The notes under the pieces: generated by a model
What the model saw: only the letters and a program-made list of their open reading frames with translations
The model's database searches: none
What the model was told of the DNA's origin: nothing
In this document: in pieces, positions 1 through 7,333 of the stretch
Numbering within the stretch: the stretch's first letter is position 1
Layout: each line of letters begins with the position of its first letter
Origin: Bacillota bacterium
Lineage (GTDB): Bacteria > Bacillota > GCA-003054495 > Carboxydocellales > JAJZSN01
Direction of reading: 5' to 3'
Length of the DNA: 32,365 bases
Assembly (NCBI GenBank): GCA_021849745.1
Contig: JAJZSN010000007.1
Coordinates: forward strand, 18,823-51,187
Made by a program: the position numbers and the translations under genes

Positions 1-76
1 CTATTCTCTAAGATTATTTAAATTCCTGCCCCTAGAGTATTATTATTAAGTAAAAGAGAAATAGATCTGCCCCTTT

Positions 77-274
77 CTACGCCTTCTTGTCCTCATCTTC
101 AATTGCTTCATTAATCTGTTTCTGAACATCCCTGGAAGCACGCTTGAATTCATTAATTGTTCTGCCCAATGCTTTACCCACTTCAGGAAGTTTACCCGGC
201 CCGAAGATCAGTAGGGCCACAGCCAAAACCACCAATATTTCTGTGGGACCTATATTAGGGAGAAAGCCTAACAT
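77..274 (-). CDS. tatA: Sec-independent protein translocase TatA (copy 1)
   Basis: TatA forms the membrane pore component of the twin-arginine pathway, which exports folded, often cofactor-bearing proteins. The 65-residue product starts MLGFLPNIGPTE and has one N-terminal membrane helix. The family hinge FGPGKLPEVGKALG follows, then an amphipathic helix and a short charged tail ending in DEDKKA. The frame stays open to an ATG at 343, with another ATG at 289, but neither has a Shine-Dalgarno sequence. The ATG at 274 is preceded by GGGGGTG at a suitable distance and gives the normal TatA N terminus, so it is chosen. The gene stands alone, divergent from the selenocysteine tRNA. A second tatA lies with tatC at 22297-22470. 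Family assignment is secure; TatA versus TatE or TatB-like bifunctional use cannot be told. Confidence 0.93.
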   Translation of the reverse strand: MLGFLPNIGPTEILVVLAVALLIFGPGKLPEVGKALGRTINEFKRASRDVQKQINEAIEDEDKKA

Positions 275-365
275 TGTTGACACCCCCATTTTGTAGTATG
301 CCGCATGTCCGTTAATGTATAAGGGAACACTGTACGACTTCATTTAAAATTTAACATATGCTAAT

Positions 366-394
366 ATTATATCAAAAAAATCCTTAATCAACAA
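366..394 (-). promoter_or_regulatory. Probable sigma-A promoter of tatA
   Basis: Reading the minus strand, TTGTTG (389-394) and TATAAT (366-371) are separated by exactly 17 bases. Transcription would begin near 359, giving a leader of about 85 nt before the chosen tatA start. The -10 is consensus and the -35 matches only in TTG. Confidence 0.5.
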
Positions 395-431
395 AGGGCA
401 ATTTTCTATAATATTTGGAAAATTCTACCTC

Positions 432-460
432 TTGTATTTGCAATCTAGTCATGATATAAT
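432..460 (+). promoter_or_regulatory. Probable promoter of tRNA-Sec
   Basis: TTGTAT (432-437) and a consensus TATAAT (455-460) are spaced by 17 bases. They lie 27 bases before the mature 5' end of the selenocysteine tRNA, so the primary transcript would carry a short 5' leader. The -35 is weak, so this rests mainly on the -10 and the position. Confidence 0.5.
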
Positions 461-486
461 TCTTTTTGCATTTTACTAAATCTTTT

Positions 487-584
487 GGGAGTGAATGGGG
501 ACTGGTGTCTCCCCTGGACTTCAAATCCAGTCGCCTGGCGGTGACCCCGGCAGGGGTGGGTTCGATTCCCACACACTCCCGCCA
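487..584 (+). tRNA. selC: tRNA-Sec (anticodon UCA)
   Basis: The tRNA is 98 nt including an encoded GCCA end. The acceptor arm GGGAGTG pairs with CACTCCC, and the eighth acceptor position is A opposite A. A T-arm of five pairs around TTCGATT follows, which gives the long acceptor/T stack typical of tRNA-Sec. The anticodon stem CTGGA/TCCAG closes the loop CTTCAAA, with anticodon TCA at 521-523, which reads UGA. There is an extended D stem (GGGGA/TCCCC) and a long variable arm. Charged with serine and converted by SelA, it delivers selenocysteine through SelB, encoded at 19333-21240. selA and selD are not in this window. The minus-strand open frame over this gene is a shadow. Confidence 0.96.
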
Positions 585-600
585 AATATTAATTTTACAC

Positions 601-630
601 GGGTTATGCTAAATTGCATAGCCCTTTTTT
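601..630 (+). terminator. Rho-independent terminator of tRNA-Sec
   Basis: GGGTTATGC (601-609) pairs with GCATAGCCC (616-624) through nine pairs including one G-U, with a six-base loop. A run of six T follows. It lies 16 bases after the tRNA CCA end. Confidence 0.9.
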
Positions 631-713
631 ATTTCTAAATTAATTAATCCGCATAATATCCTCCTGGTTAAAACAAAATAAGCATAAGAAAAATCTCGCA
701 TCAGGAGGTTCAA

Positions 714-2420
714 ATGAATAGTCAGCAAAAAATGCCCCGGATTGCTTATTTCTGTATGGAATACGGTCTCCACGAAGAATTACCTGTATACGCCGGAGGC
801 CTAGGGGTTCTTGCCGGTGATTACCTTAAAGCGGCAGCCGACATAGGAGTTCCCATGGTGGGTATCGGAATCTTGTGGAAACAGAATTATACTGAACAAT
901 TTATCGGTCAAGACGGGCGTCCTTATGATGTTTATCCTAATTATGACTATAGCTACCTTAAAGATACCGGGGTTACCATCAAGGTGAGGGTCAGGGGCAC
1001 CGATGTCACATGTAAGATTCATGTTACCGATCGTTACGGCAATGCACCCCTATATCTCCTGGACACAAATTTTCCCGGCAGCGAACACGGTTGGATGACC
1101 AGTAAACTTTACGGGGGTGCGGCCCAGGATCGCATCGCTGCTGAAATAATTCTCGGTATTGGCGGTGTGCGGGCTTTGCGGGCTTTGGGGATTGAGGTGG
1201 ATGTTTATCATTTCAACGAAGGCCACGCCACTTTAGCGGGTATTGAACTAATTAGGGAAAAAATGACCCAACGAGGTATGTCCTTTCACCAAGCTTGGGA
1301 AGAAACCCGGCAACAGGTGGTTTTCACCACCCATACACCGGTAGCGGCAGGTAACGAAGCCCATGATCATAACCTACTTCAATATATGGAAGCATATAAC
1401 GGTTTAACCTTTGAGCAAATGGATCAATTGGGAGGTAATCCCTTCAACATGACTGTAGCGGCCCTCCGTCTCTCCAGGGTGGCCAATGCCGTTTCCAAGT
1501 TACATGGCCAGACAGCGCGTCAAATGTGGAAAGATGTAAACCGGGCCGCCCCTATCATTTCCATTACCAATGGAGTCCATGGCCCCACCTGGCAGGATAA
1601 CGCCATCAGGGCGGCCTTTGTTAACGGTGATGATATAATGGGTCCCCATAGGAGAGCTAAAGAAGAACTAATCCATTATATTCAACAAAATACCGGCAAC
1701 AACTTTAACCCCAATGCTTTGCTGGTTGGCTTTGCCCGTCGGGCTGCGCCTTATAAACGCAGTGACTTGATTTTCCGCAACCCTGATGTGGTTGAACCAT
1801 TACTGCGGGATGGCAAACTTCAACTGGTCTTTTCCGGCAAGGCCCATCCCAATGATACTTTGGGTAAAGATATCATAGCCGACTTAGTCAAGATGGATCG
1901 GGTCTACCGAGATAACGTAGTGTTCCTAGAAAACTACAATATGGAGGTAGCCAAGATGATGGTACGGGGCTGTGACGTTTGGTTGAACAACCCCCGCCGT
2001 CCCCTGGAAGCCAGCGGAACCTCCGGTATGAAAGCAGCCATGAACGGTGTCTTGAACCTCAGCGTAGTCGACGGCTGGGTTGCCGAAGGCCCTCAGCATG
2101 GCGTCAGCGGGTGGTTGTTGAATACTGCAGTAAAGGAACATGCCCATGAATGGCAGCAGGATGAGGAAGATTTACGGGCGTTATATCAGGTGCTATGCAA
2201 TGAAGTAATACCCACTTTTTATAACAACCGTCAGAAATGGCAGGAGATGATGAGAGCCTGTATCGATATGGCCCACTGGCAGTTCTCTTCCCACAGGATG
2301 TTGAAGGAGTATTATGACGTCCTATATTCCAGGGTTCAGGCATCTCCTCAACCCTATGGCTTTATGCCTGATTATACCGGAGTCCGTCATGAAGTATATC
2401 AACCTCATCACCTTGTTTAG
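714..2420 (+). CDS. glgP: Alpha-glucan (glycogen/maltodextrin) phosphorylase, short GT35 form
   Basis: This PLP-dependent phosphorylase cleaves alpha-1,4-glucans with phosphate to give glucose-1-phosphate in the cytosol. The 568-residue protein belongs to the short bacterial/archaeal alpha-glucan phosphorylase group, as opposed to the ~800-residue classical form. It opens with IAYFCMEYGLHEELPVYAGG, typical of that group. The PLP lysine lies in EASGTSGMKAAMNG at about K440. The start is an ATG behind a strong AGGAGG, seven bases upstream. The next two genes on the same strand are GT4 glycosyltransferases, but a hairpin separates them and their link to glycogen is uncertain. No glycogen synthase or branching enzyme is in view. 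Function is confident; the preferred substrate length is not known. Confidence 0.92.
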   Translation: MNSQQKMPRIAYFCMEYGLHEELPVYAGGLGVLAGDYLKAAADIGVPMVGIGILWKQNYTEQFIGQDGRPYDVYPNYDYSYLKDTGVTIKVRVRGTDVTCKIHVTDRYGNAPLYLLDTNFPGSEHGWMTSKLYGGAAQDRIAAEIILGIGGVRALRALGIEVDVYHFNEGHATLAGIELIREKMTQRGMSFHQAWEETRQQVVFTTHTPVAAGNEAHDHNLLQYMEAYNGLTFEQMDQLGGNPFNMTVAALRLSRVANAVSKLHGQTARQMWKDVNRAAPIISITNGVHGPTWQDNAIRAAFVNGDDIMGPHRRAKEELIHYIQQNTGNNFNPNALLVGFARRAAPYKRSDLIFRNPDVVEPLLRDGKLQLVFSGKAHPNDTLGKDIIADLVKMDRVYRDNVVFLENYNMEVAKMMVRGCDVWLNNPRRPLEASGTSGMKAAMNGVLNLSVVDGWVAEGPQHGVSGWLLNTAVKEHAHEWQQDEEDLRALYQVLCNEVIPTFYNNRQKWQEMMRACIDMAHWQFSSHRMLKEYYDVLYSRVQASPQPYGFMPDYTGVRHEVYQPHHLV

Positions 2421-2429
2421 TTAGTCTTT

Positions 2430-2451
2430 AGCCCTGACTTAGGTCAGGGCT
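2430..2451 (+). terminator. Hairpin after glgP, terminator-like
   Basis: AGCCCTGAC (2430-2438) pairs perfectly with GTCAGGGCT (2443-2451) around the loop TTAG. The stem is strong, but the following bases (ATATCG) have no T run. It could be a weak or factor-assisted terminator, or a 3'-end stabilising structure. Confidence 0.55.
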
Positions 2452-2455
2452 ATAT

Positions 2456-2477
2456 CGCCCGAAGTTGACCCCGAAAT
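2456..2477. repeat. Short dispersed repeat, copy 1
   Basis: CGCCCGAAGTTGACCCCGAAAT resembles the intergenic sequence at 8751-8771, differing at two positions and by one missing base. Both copies lie just beyond a terminator-like hairpin. The reverse strand of each contains two TTCGGG blocks. Whether this is a genome-wide family cannot be judged from two copies. Confidence 0.4.
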
Positions 2478-2545
2478 TTGTCCTTTAACAAACCGCTCTT
2501 CCGGACCATATACTGTATTTGACTAAAGGAAAAGGGGCGTTTAAT

Positions 2546-3697
2546 GTGGTTCTGAGGATTGCCATTGTTACCCCGGAAACCCTGCCAGTTCCCCCTGTTT
2601 TGGGTGGCGCTGTCCAGATTTACATAGACCAAGTAGCCCGGCGTTTAGCCAAAAAACACCGGCTAACCATCTACACCGTTGAACCTCCCACTGAGGATAA
2701 CAACCGGGATTCAACTATAGAATATATTACCTTCCCTCAAACCGACCGGGAAACATACCTGAACCTGGTGGCCCGGGCCGTCGCAACCAAATCTTATCAA
2801 ATTCTTCACATTTTCAACCGCCCGGTCTTTGTCCCCACCTTAAAAATAGCAGCTCCCGCCGCCAAAATAATTCTTAATCTCCATAACGACCACTTGGTGA
2901 AAATGAGGCACCACCCTCTGGTTGGAGACTGTCTCCGATGTACTGATCACTTTATTGCTAATAGCAATTACACTAAGGTCAATCTCCTCACCCATTTCCC
3001 CCCAGTGGCTGACCGGGTAACCACCATCCACCTTGGCCTCGACCCCGAGTCTTTCCCTCCCCGCTGGAAAAGAACAACCCAAATCACGAATATTCGCCGG
3101 GAACTGGGACTAACCAACCGCAAGGTCATCCTTTTTGTGGGCCGCCTTAATGCAGACAAGGGTGTAGATATAATTATGTCGGCTATGCCCAAGATTATCA
3201 AAAAACATCCCGAAGCTCTGCTCCTGATTGTGGGCAGTCCTCACCACGGTTCAGAAAAATCATCCCCTTTTGCCGATGACCTGAAAAACAAAGGTCTGGA
3301 ACTTGGCGATAAGGTCCGCTTCCTTGGTTTCATCTCACCTTCTGAGATCTCCCGCCTTTACCTGGCCAGCGACCTGTTGGTATGCCCATCCGTCTGGAAC
3401 GAACCCTTCGGGCGAGTTAACATAGAGGCCATGGCCTGCGGTCTGCCTGTAGTGGCCTCCGCCCGGGGCGGAATCATGGAAGCGGTGCAAAACGGGGTAA
3501 CCGGTCTTCTTATCCCTGCTCCCCCCGACAAAGAACACCTGGCTAGGGCCGTACACCTCCTGCTGTCCTGGCCCGAATTTGCCCACCAACTGGGCCGCAA
3601 CGGACATCAAATGGTCACCCGTTACTTCACCTGGGACCGGGTAGTAAAAGAACTCCAGGCCGTATACCTCAAGATAACCAGTGACAGGAGAGGATAA
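2546..3697 (+). CDS. GT4 glycosyltransferase, CotSA-like (spore coat)
   Basis: This is a retaining GT-B glycosyltransferase, likely using a nucleotide-sugar donor. The N terminus (VLRIAIVTPETLPVPPVLGG, then AVQIYIDQVA) closely follows the pattern I recall for Bacillus subtilis spore coat protein CotSA. The C-terminal donor domain has the EX7E motif in NEPFGRVNIEAMACGLPVVAS and the turn GRLNADKG. The frame is open from a TTG at 2519. The GTG at 2546 is preferred because AAAAGGGG lies eight bases before it and it gives the family N terminus, for a 383-residue product. It is followed four bases later by a second GT4 gene, so the two form an operon. A spore-coat role is by analogy; cell-surface polysaccharide synthesis is the alternative. 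Confidence 0.82.
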   Translation: MVLRIAIVTPETLPVPPVLGGAVQIYIDQVARRLAKKHRLTIYTVEPPTEDNNRDSTIEYITFPQTDRETYLNLVARAVATKSYQILHIFNRPVFVPTLKIAAPAAKIILNLHNDHLVKMRHHPLVGDCLRCTDHFIANSNYTKVNLLTHFPPVADRVTTIHLGLDPESFPPRWKRTTQITNIRRELGLTNRKVILFVGRLNADKGVDIIMSAMPKIIKKHPEALLLIVGSPHHGSEKSSPFADDLKNKGLELGDKVRFLGFISPSEISRLYLASDLLVCPSVWNEPFGRVNIEAMACGLPVVASARGGIMEAVQNGVTGLLIPAPPDKEHLARAVHLLLSWPEFAHQLGRNGHQMVTRYFTWDRVVKELQAVYLKITSDRRG

Positions 3698-3700
3698 TCC

Positions 3701-4813
3701 TTGTCAACCATCGCCCATGTTAAAATTCCTTATCTGCCTTTAAGCGAAACCTTTATTTATCAACGTTTAATAAACCTTCGACGCTATCGGGGGCTGGTTA
3801 TAACCGACCGGGAACTGCAAAACCTAGATATTTACCCTTACCCGAAAATCTATCATCTGTCGGAAATACATAATCTTGGAGATTTTCTCCTAAGCCAGGG
3901 TGTGACTGCCATCCACGCCCATTTCGGTACAGGGGGAATAAGGGTACTGGCCGCCCAAAGAAAAACCGGTTTACCCCTGCTGACATCCTTTCACGGGGTT
4001 GACGTATCCTCCAGGCCCAGGCAAAACCCGGAATACAGGCTGCAATTACCTCAATTATTCACCCAAAGCACCCTCTGTGCCGCAGTTTCAGATTATATGA
4101 AAATTCAACTGATTAACCTAGGTTGTCCCCGTGAAAAAATAGTAGTAATTAAAAGTGGAATTGATCTGAGTAAATTCCCCTACAGTCCCCCAAGATTACC
4201 TTGTAATGGTTCTCTAACCCTTCTAAGTATCGGACGCCTCAAAGAAAAAAAGGGCATGCATCTCCTCATACCTGCCTTTGCCCGTTTATCCCATCTTTAC
4301 CCCAAAGCTCGCCTGTTGATTGGCGGTGAGGGTGGTCAAAAGAAAAAACTTATGCGGTTGGTTAATGACCTAGGGTTAGCCCAGTCGGTGTTCTTCCTCG
4401 GCCCCTTATCCCACCAAGAAGTCAGGGTCCAGCTGGCCCAAGCCACTATCTTCGTCTTGGCCTGCACCACAGCCTCCGACGGCGATCAGGAAGGCATCCC
4501 CAACGTATTGATGGAGGCCATGGCCTCCGGTTTACCGGTGGTTGCCGCCGACCATACGGGTATCAGTGAATTGGTAAGCCAGGGCAAAACCGGTCTTCTG
4601 GCCAGGGAAGGCAATATCCAAGACCTGGCCTATAAAATGTCACTGCTCCTTGCCAACACCCACCTATGGCCGGCCATGACCGCCGCCGCCAGGAGAAAGG
4701 TTGAACAGGAGCATGATATTGTTAAACAGGCGGCTAAACTGGAAGTCGCTTACGACTTCTTGTTGTCAGCCAACCACTCCGGCACTTTGCCACTTCCCTC
4801 GTCCCTTAAATAA
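3701..4813 (+). CDS. GT4 glycosyltransferase
   Basis: The 370-residue GT-B protein has an N-terminal acceptor domain (HFGTGGIRVLAAQRKTGLPL, then SFHGVD) and a C-terminal donor domain. The donor domain carries SIGRLKEKKGMHLLI, GGEGGQKKKL and the EX7E motif in EGIPNVLMEAMASGLPVVAA. This layout resembles colanic-acid-type (WcaL-like) transferases. It starts at a TTG with GGAGAGG at proper distance, overlapping the end of the upstream GT4 gene. It is almost certainly cotranscribed with that gene, separated by three bases from its stop. Its last 64 bases overlap the end of the convergent radical-SAM gene, and no separate plus-strand terminator was found. Substrate unknown. Confidence 0.83.
   Translation: MSTIAHVKIPYLPLSETFIYQRLINLRRYRGLVITDRELQNLDIYPYPKIYHLSEIHNLGDFLLSQGVTAIHAHFGTGGIRVLAAQRKTGLPLLTSFHGVDVSSRPRQNPEYRLQLPQLFTQSTLCAAVSDYMKIQLINLGCPREKIVVIKSGIDLSKFPYSPPRLPCNGSLTLLSIGRLKEKKGMHLLIPAFARLSHLYPKARLLIGGEGGQKKKLMRLVNDLGLAQSVFFLGPLSHQEVRVQLAQATIFVLACTTASDGDQEGIPNVLMEAMASGLPVVAADHTGISELVSQGKTGLLAREGNIQDLAYKMSLLLANTHLWPAMTAAARRKVEQEHDIVKQAAKLEVAYDFLLSANHSGTLPLPSSLK
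4742..4759 (-). terminator. Hairpin containing the radical-SAM stop codon
   Basis: GAAGTCG (4742-4748) pairs perfectly with CGACTTC (4753-4759). The four-base loop includes most of the minus-strand stop codon at 4750-4752. It lies inside the coding end of the opposing glycosyltransferase. The sequence after it on the minus strand (CAGTTTAG) is only weakly T-rich, so termination is uncertain. Confidence 0.35.
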
Positions 4814-6261
4814 TCCTCGGCCAGAGCGGCCCTGCAGCCTTCCATATATTGCTCCGGCACCACAGAAACCATGAACTCCCAAAGGTTCCGGTATAACCGG
4901 GCTTTACCTTGTCCGACCAAATGCCATCCATTGGCCTCCCAGAAGCCGGCGAGGCTTTCATAGAAACTGAAAGGATTGGGGAATATCCTCTCTGCTAACA
5001 AAGGAACGATATGGTCAAAGCGATGGGTCCCATGATATATCTCCATCATTTCCTCAATGGCCTTAAGTCGCTGGATTTCATTATAACCCAACTGAGGAGT
5101 AGATAGGATTTCATATGGTGGATAATTACAGTAAACCAATCCAAGTTCACCGGCTCTTGCCCTTAGCCCGGAACCTTTCAATAGTTTAAGAAAACCTAGC
5201 TGTAACTGATCAGGTTTCATATGGTAAACATCATTGAAGGAACGGGCCGCAGAACTATAAGATTCCCCTGGTAAACCCGCAATAAGGTCAAGGTGCAGGT
5301 GAATATTCCCCTTCCCCCTGATGGCCTTAACAGACTCCCGCACTTTATCAAGATTCATTTTGCGTCCAATGATAGCCAGAGTATCCGGGTTGGTGGACTG
5401 GACTCCTATTTCCAATTGCACCAAACCCAGCCGCAGGGTGCCCAAGAAATCTATGGTCTCTTCATCAAAGAGGTCGGCAGCTACTTCCAGGTGGAAGTTG
5501 GTATATCCATTATCATGTTCTTTAATGAATTGCAAGATGGCCAAAGTCCGTTCCCGGTGACAGTTAAAAGTACGGTCCACCAGTTTTACCTGCTTGACCC
5601 GGGCCGCCAGTAAGCGGGCCAAATCCTCCTTAACCCTGTCCAGGCTAAAAAAACGCAGCCCCTGGGTGGTGGAGGATAAACAGTACTGGCAGTTAAATGG
5701 ACAACCTCGGGAACTTTCGTAATACACTATTTTATTCTCCAACTCCGCCAGGGAACCCGTATACGGAGAAGGAATTTCATCCAGCTGGTCAACAACCACC
5801 CCTTGGGGGTTGTTGATAATATCACCCTGATAGCGGCAACTTACCCCAGGAATGTCCGGTCTTTCACCCAGCCCATTCCTAAGATAAAGTAAAAGTTCTT
5901 TGAAGGGTTTTTCCCCTTCCCCGGAGATAACATAATCCACCCAGGGATTTCGCTCCATTAGTTCTTCTATTTCAAAAGAAACTTCCGGGCCGCCCAGGAT
6001 GATGACCAAGCTGGGGTCAACCTTTTTCAAGGCTTCCACCAATTTCATGGTGGCTTCAATATTCCAGATATAACACGAGAATCCTATAATTTTTGCACCC
6101 GTACGATAAATCTCTCCGGCCACCTGACCCAGTTGTGCATTAATGGTGAATTCCCGTAAACCGATGACGGGGAACTGATCACCGCAAAATGCAGCCAGAT
6201 AGCGGATGGCTAGGTTGCTGTGGATGTACTTGGAATTTAAGGTAGTCAATAAAATGTTCAT
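4750..6261 (-). CDS. B12-binding-domain radical SAM protein (DUF4080-type)
   Basis: The predicted 503-residue enzyme joins an N-terminal cobalamin-binding-like Rossmann domain (about residues 1-135, with IIGFSCYIWN and ILGGPEVSFE) to a radical-SAM core. The core has the [4Fe-4S] motif C187-x3-C191-x2-C194 in SSRGCPFNCQYC. A C-terminal region like DUF4080 follows. The classical DxHxxG cobalamin motif is not visible, so B12 binding is not assured. The frame extends to 6351, but the ATG at 6261 gives the family N terminus MNILLTTLNSKYIHSN. No Shine-Dalgarno precedes it, and a TATAAT ends seven bases upstream, so the mRNA may be leaderless. Reaction and substrate are unknown. It overlaps the convergent glycosyltransferase gene by 64 bases. 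Confidence 0.85.
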   Translation of the reverse strand: MNILLTTLNSKYIHSNLAIRYLAAFCGDQFPVIGLREFTINAQLGQVAGEIYRTGAKIIGFSCYIWNIEATMKLVEALKKVDPSLVIILGGPEVSFEIEELMERNPWVDYVISGEGEKPFKELLLYLRNGLGERPDIPGVSCRYQGDIINNPQGVVVDQLDEIPSPYTGSLAELENKIVYYESSRGCPFNCQYCLSSTTQGLRFFSLDRVKEDLARLLAARVKQVKLVDRTFNCHRERTLAILQFIKEHDNGYTNFHLEVAADLFDEETIDFLGTLRLGLVQLEIGVQSTNPDTLAIIGRKMNLDKVRESVKAIRGKGNIHLHLDLIAGLPGESYSSAARSFNDVYHMKPDQLQLGFLKLLKGSGLRARAGELGLVYCNYPPYEILSTPQLGYNEIQRLKAIEEMMEIYHGTHRFDHIVPLLAERIFPNPFSFYESLAGFWEANGWHLVGQGKARLYRNLWEFMVSVVPEQYMEGCRAALAEDYLRDEGSGKVPEWLADNKKS

Positions 6262-6268
6262 AAATAAT

Positions 6269-6274
6269 ATTATA
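6269..6274 (-). promoter_or_regulatory. Candidate -10 box giving a leaderless transcript
   Basis: A consensus TATAAT on the minus strand ends seven bases before the ATG at 6261, which would put the transcription start on the start codon. No good -35 was found 17 bases upstream, and no ribosome binding site lies between. Confidence 0.35.
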
Positions 6275-6328
6275 CTACAGGAAAGTATATTTTCCACCCT
6301 TGTGGAAAATTCAGCGGAGTGTAGTATA
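6271..6328. promoter_or_regulatory. Two-tier dyad in the radical-SAM promoter region
   Basis: Outer arms TATACTACA (6271-6279) and TGTAGTATA (6320-6328) and inner arms ATTTTCCAC (6289-6297) and GTGGAAAAT (6302-6310) are each perfect and share the centre 6299.5. Nine unpaired bases lie between arms on each side. The outer arm overlaps the candidate -10 box. It could be an operator for a symmetric regulator or a folded RNA element. Confidence 0.55.
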
Positions 6329-6329
6329 A

Positions 6330-6366
6330 TAAGGCGCACACAGCGGAACAAACGATGTGCGCCTTA
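6330..6366 (-). terminator. Hairpin after the 6394-6894 gene, terminator-like
   Basis: TAAGGCGCACA (6330-6340) pairs perfectly over 11 bases with TGTGCGCCTTA (6356-6366) around a 15-base loop. It lies 27 bases after the stop of the upstream minus-strand gene. Only a broken T run (TTATTAT, partly in the stem) follows, so it may be a weak terminator or a mobile palindromic unit. Confidence 0.45.
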
Positions 6367-6393
6367 CTAATGGATAATATGGACAAACCAGTT

Positions 6394-6894
6394 TTAATTA
6401 TTAAATACCAATAGGGGCTCGGATTGTAATTCCCGAATGAGATGACCTTTACCCAAAGCCTGATAGTGATAGGCTTCCAGAGTTCTGATAAGGGTTACGG
6501 AAGGAGAGTAACTCTCTTTTTGCCAAGGTTCAACCTCACCATGGGCAGCCCTGAGCATAGGACGGTTGTTCTTAAATTTAAGGATATAACTCTTTGTTTC
6601 ACCTTGGGCATTGCTAACTTCCAGGGTAATCTTCTGGTAACTTCGGGCCAGCTCGGTGGTAGCGTGACGCACCATCATTTCCTCCCTCCCCAATACTTCG
6701 ATAAATTTGGTGATTTGTTTTTTGTCCGATGTACTGAACCACACCACGGGCTTCTGTTGACCATGGAGATAAGCTTTTACTTTTAGGTTCAGTATCCTTT
6801 CACCCCTGTGAATTTTGGAAATCCATGGCTGATACCAAAGTACTCCCACCAATAACACAAAAACCAAATGTACCGTAATAAAGGTTCTAGTCAT
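6394..6894 (-). CDS. Hypothetical membrane-anchored protein
   Basis: This 166-residue protein is not recognised. It has one N-terminal hydrophobic helix (TFITVHLVFVLLVGVLWY), most likely an uncleaved anchor, and then an outward soluble domain of about 140 residues. That domain is rich in beta-type alternation (ITLEVSNAQGETKSYILKFK), suggesting a small extracellular sandwich fold. No catalytic motif or cysteine is seen. The frame also allows a GTG at 6903, but AAAAGGGG lies eight bases before the ATG at 6894, which is chosen. It faces away from the OFA transporter across a 439-base structured gap. A role at the cell surface is the most that can be inferred. Confidence 0.7.
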   Translation of the reverse strand: MTRTFITVHLVFVLLVGVLWYQPWISKIHRGERILNLKVKAYLHGQQKPVVWFSTSDKKQITKFIEVLGREEMMVRHATTELARSYQKITLEVSNAQGETKSYILKFKNNRPMLRAAHGEVEPWQKESYSPSVTLIRTLEAYHYQALGKGHLIRELQSEPLLVFNN

Positions 6895-7333
6895 GGCCGC
6901 CACCCCTTTTGATGCGAATTAAAAAAGCACACGGAAACAAAATTCCATCATGCCTCACACAAAAAGGACTTTCTTAATAAGAATAGATTCCTCGGCGTGG
7001 CAGATTGCCGAGTTTACTTCTTATTTTCATGATATCTTCAAAGCCTAAATGGGTCAACATATTTCAGGTCAATGGTTAGTTACCATTCACCTGAAATTCT
7101 CAATGAATTTCAACCGCTAACGGTTGTCATTGATTTATCTACCGTTTGCCACTAGTTTTTGACAATCCACCCCTAAAAGTATTGCCATTGGCGATTAGTT
7201 TAGTTTTAAATAGAAAGTTTAATGGTACTATGATAGTAGACTAAGCGGACTTATATTTACAAATGAACGGTTGAAAAACTATTTTGAGAGGAGTAATAAT
7301 AAAACAAACTATTAAATGTGTGAGGTGTGTACA
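6895..7333. other. Structured 439-base divergent intergenic region
   Basis: No gene is supported here. Three stem-loops are visible. At 6976-7025, outer AATAAGAA/TTCTTATT encloses CTCGGC/GCCGAG. At 7061-7097, a 16-pair stem with one C-C mismatch runs from ATTTCAGGT to ACCTGAAAT. At 7101-7132, CAACCG/CGGTTG sits inside CAATGA/TCATTG. The loop region TTAG of the second is complementary to the CTAA loop of the third. The region must hold promoters for both flanking genes. TTGCCA at 7182-7187 with an AT-rich box about 17 bases later is a weak candidate for the transporter. Confidence 0.6.

Noticed and set aside
1..76. Possible gene end at the left edge
   Set aside because: All frames contain early stops and there is no recognisable protein tail. 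Only two copies of GGGGCAG on the minus strand are seen.
384..572. 62-codon minus-strand open frame over the tRNA-Sec gene
   Set aside because: It is antisense to a clear tRNA, has no ribosome binding site and its sequence is explained by the tRNA.
6895..7333. Known riboswitch or T-box upstream of the OFA transporter
   Set aside because: The stem-loops do not show a T-box sequence, SAM, TPP, cobalamin or other riboswitch core that I can recognise.
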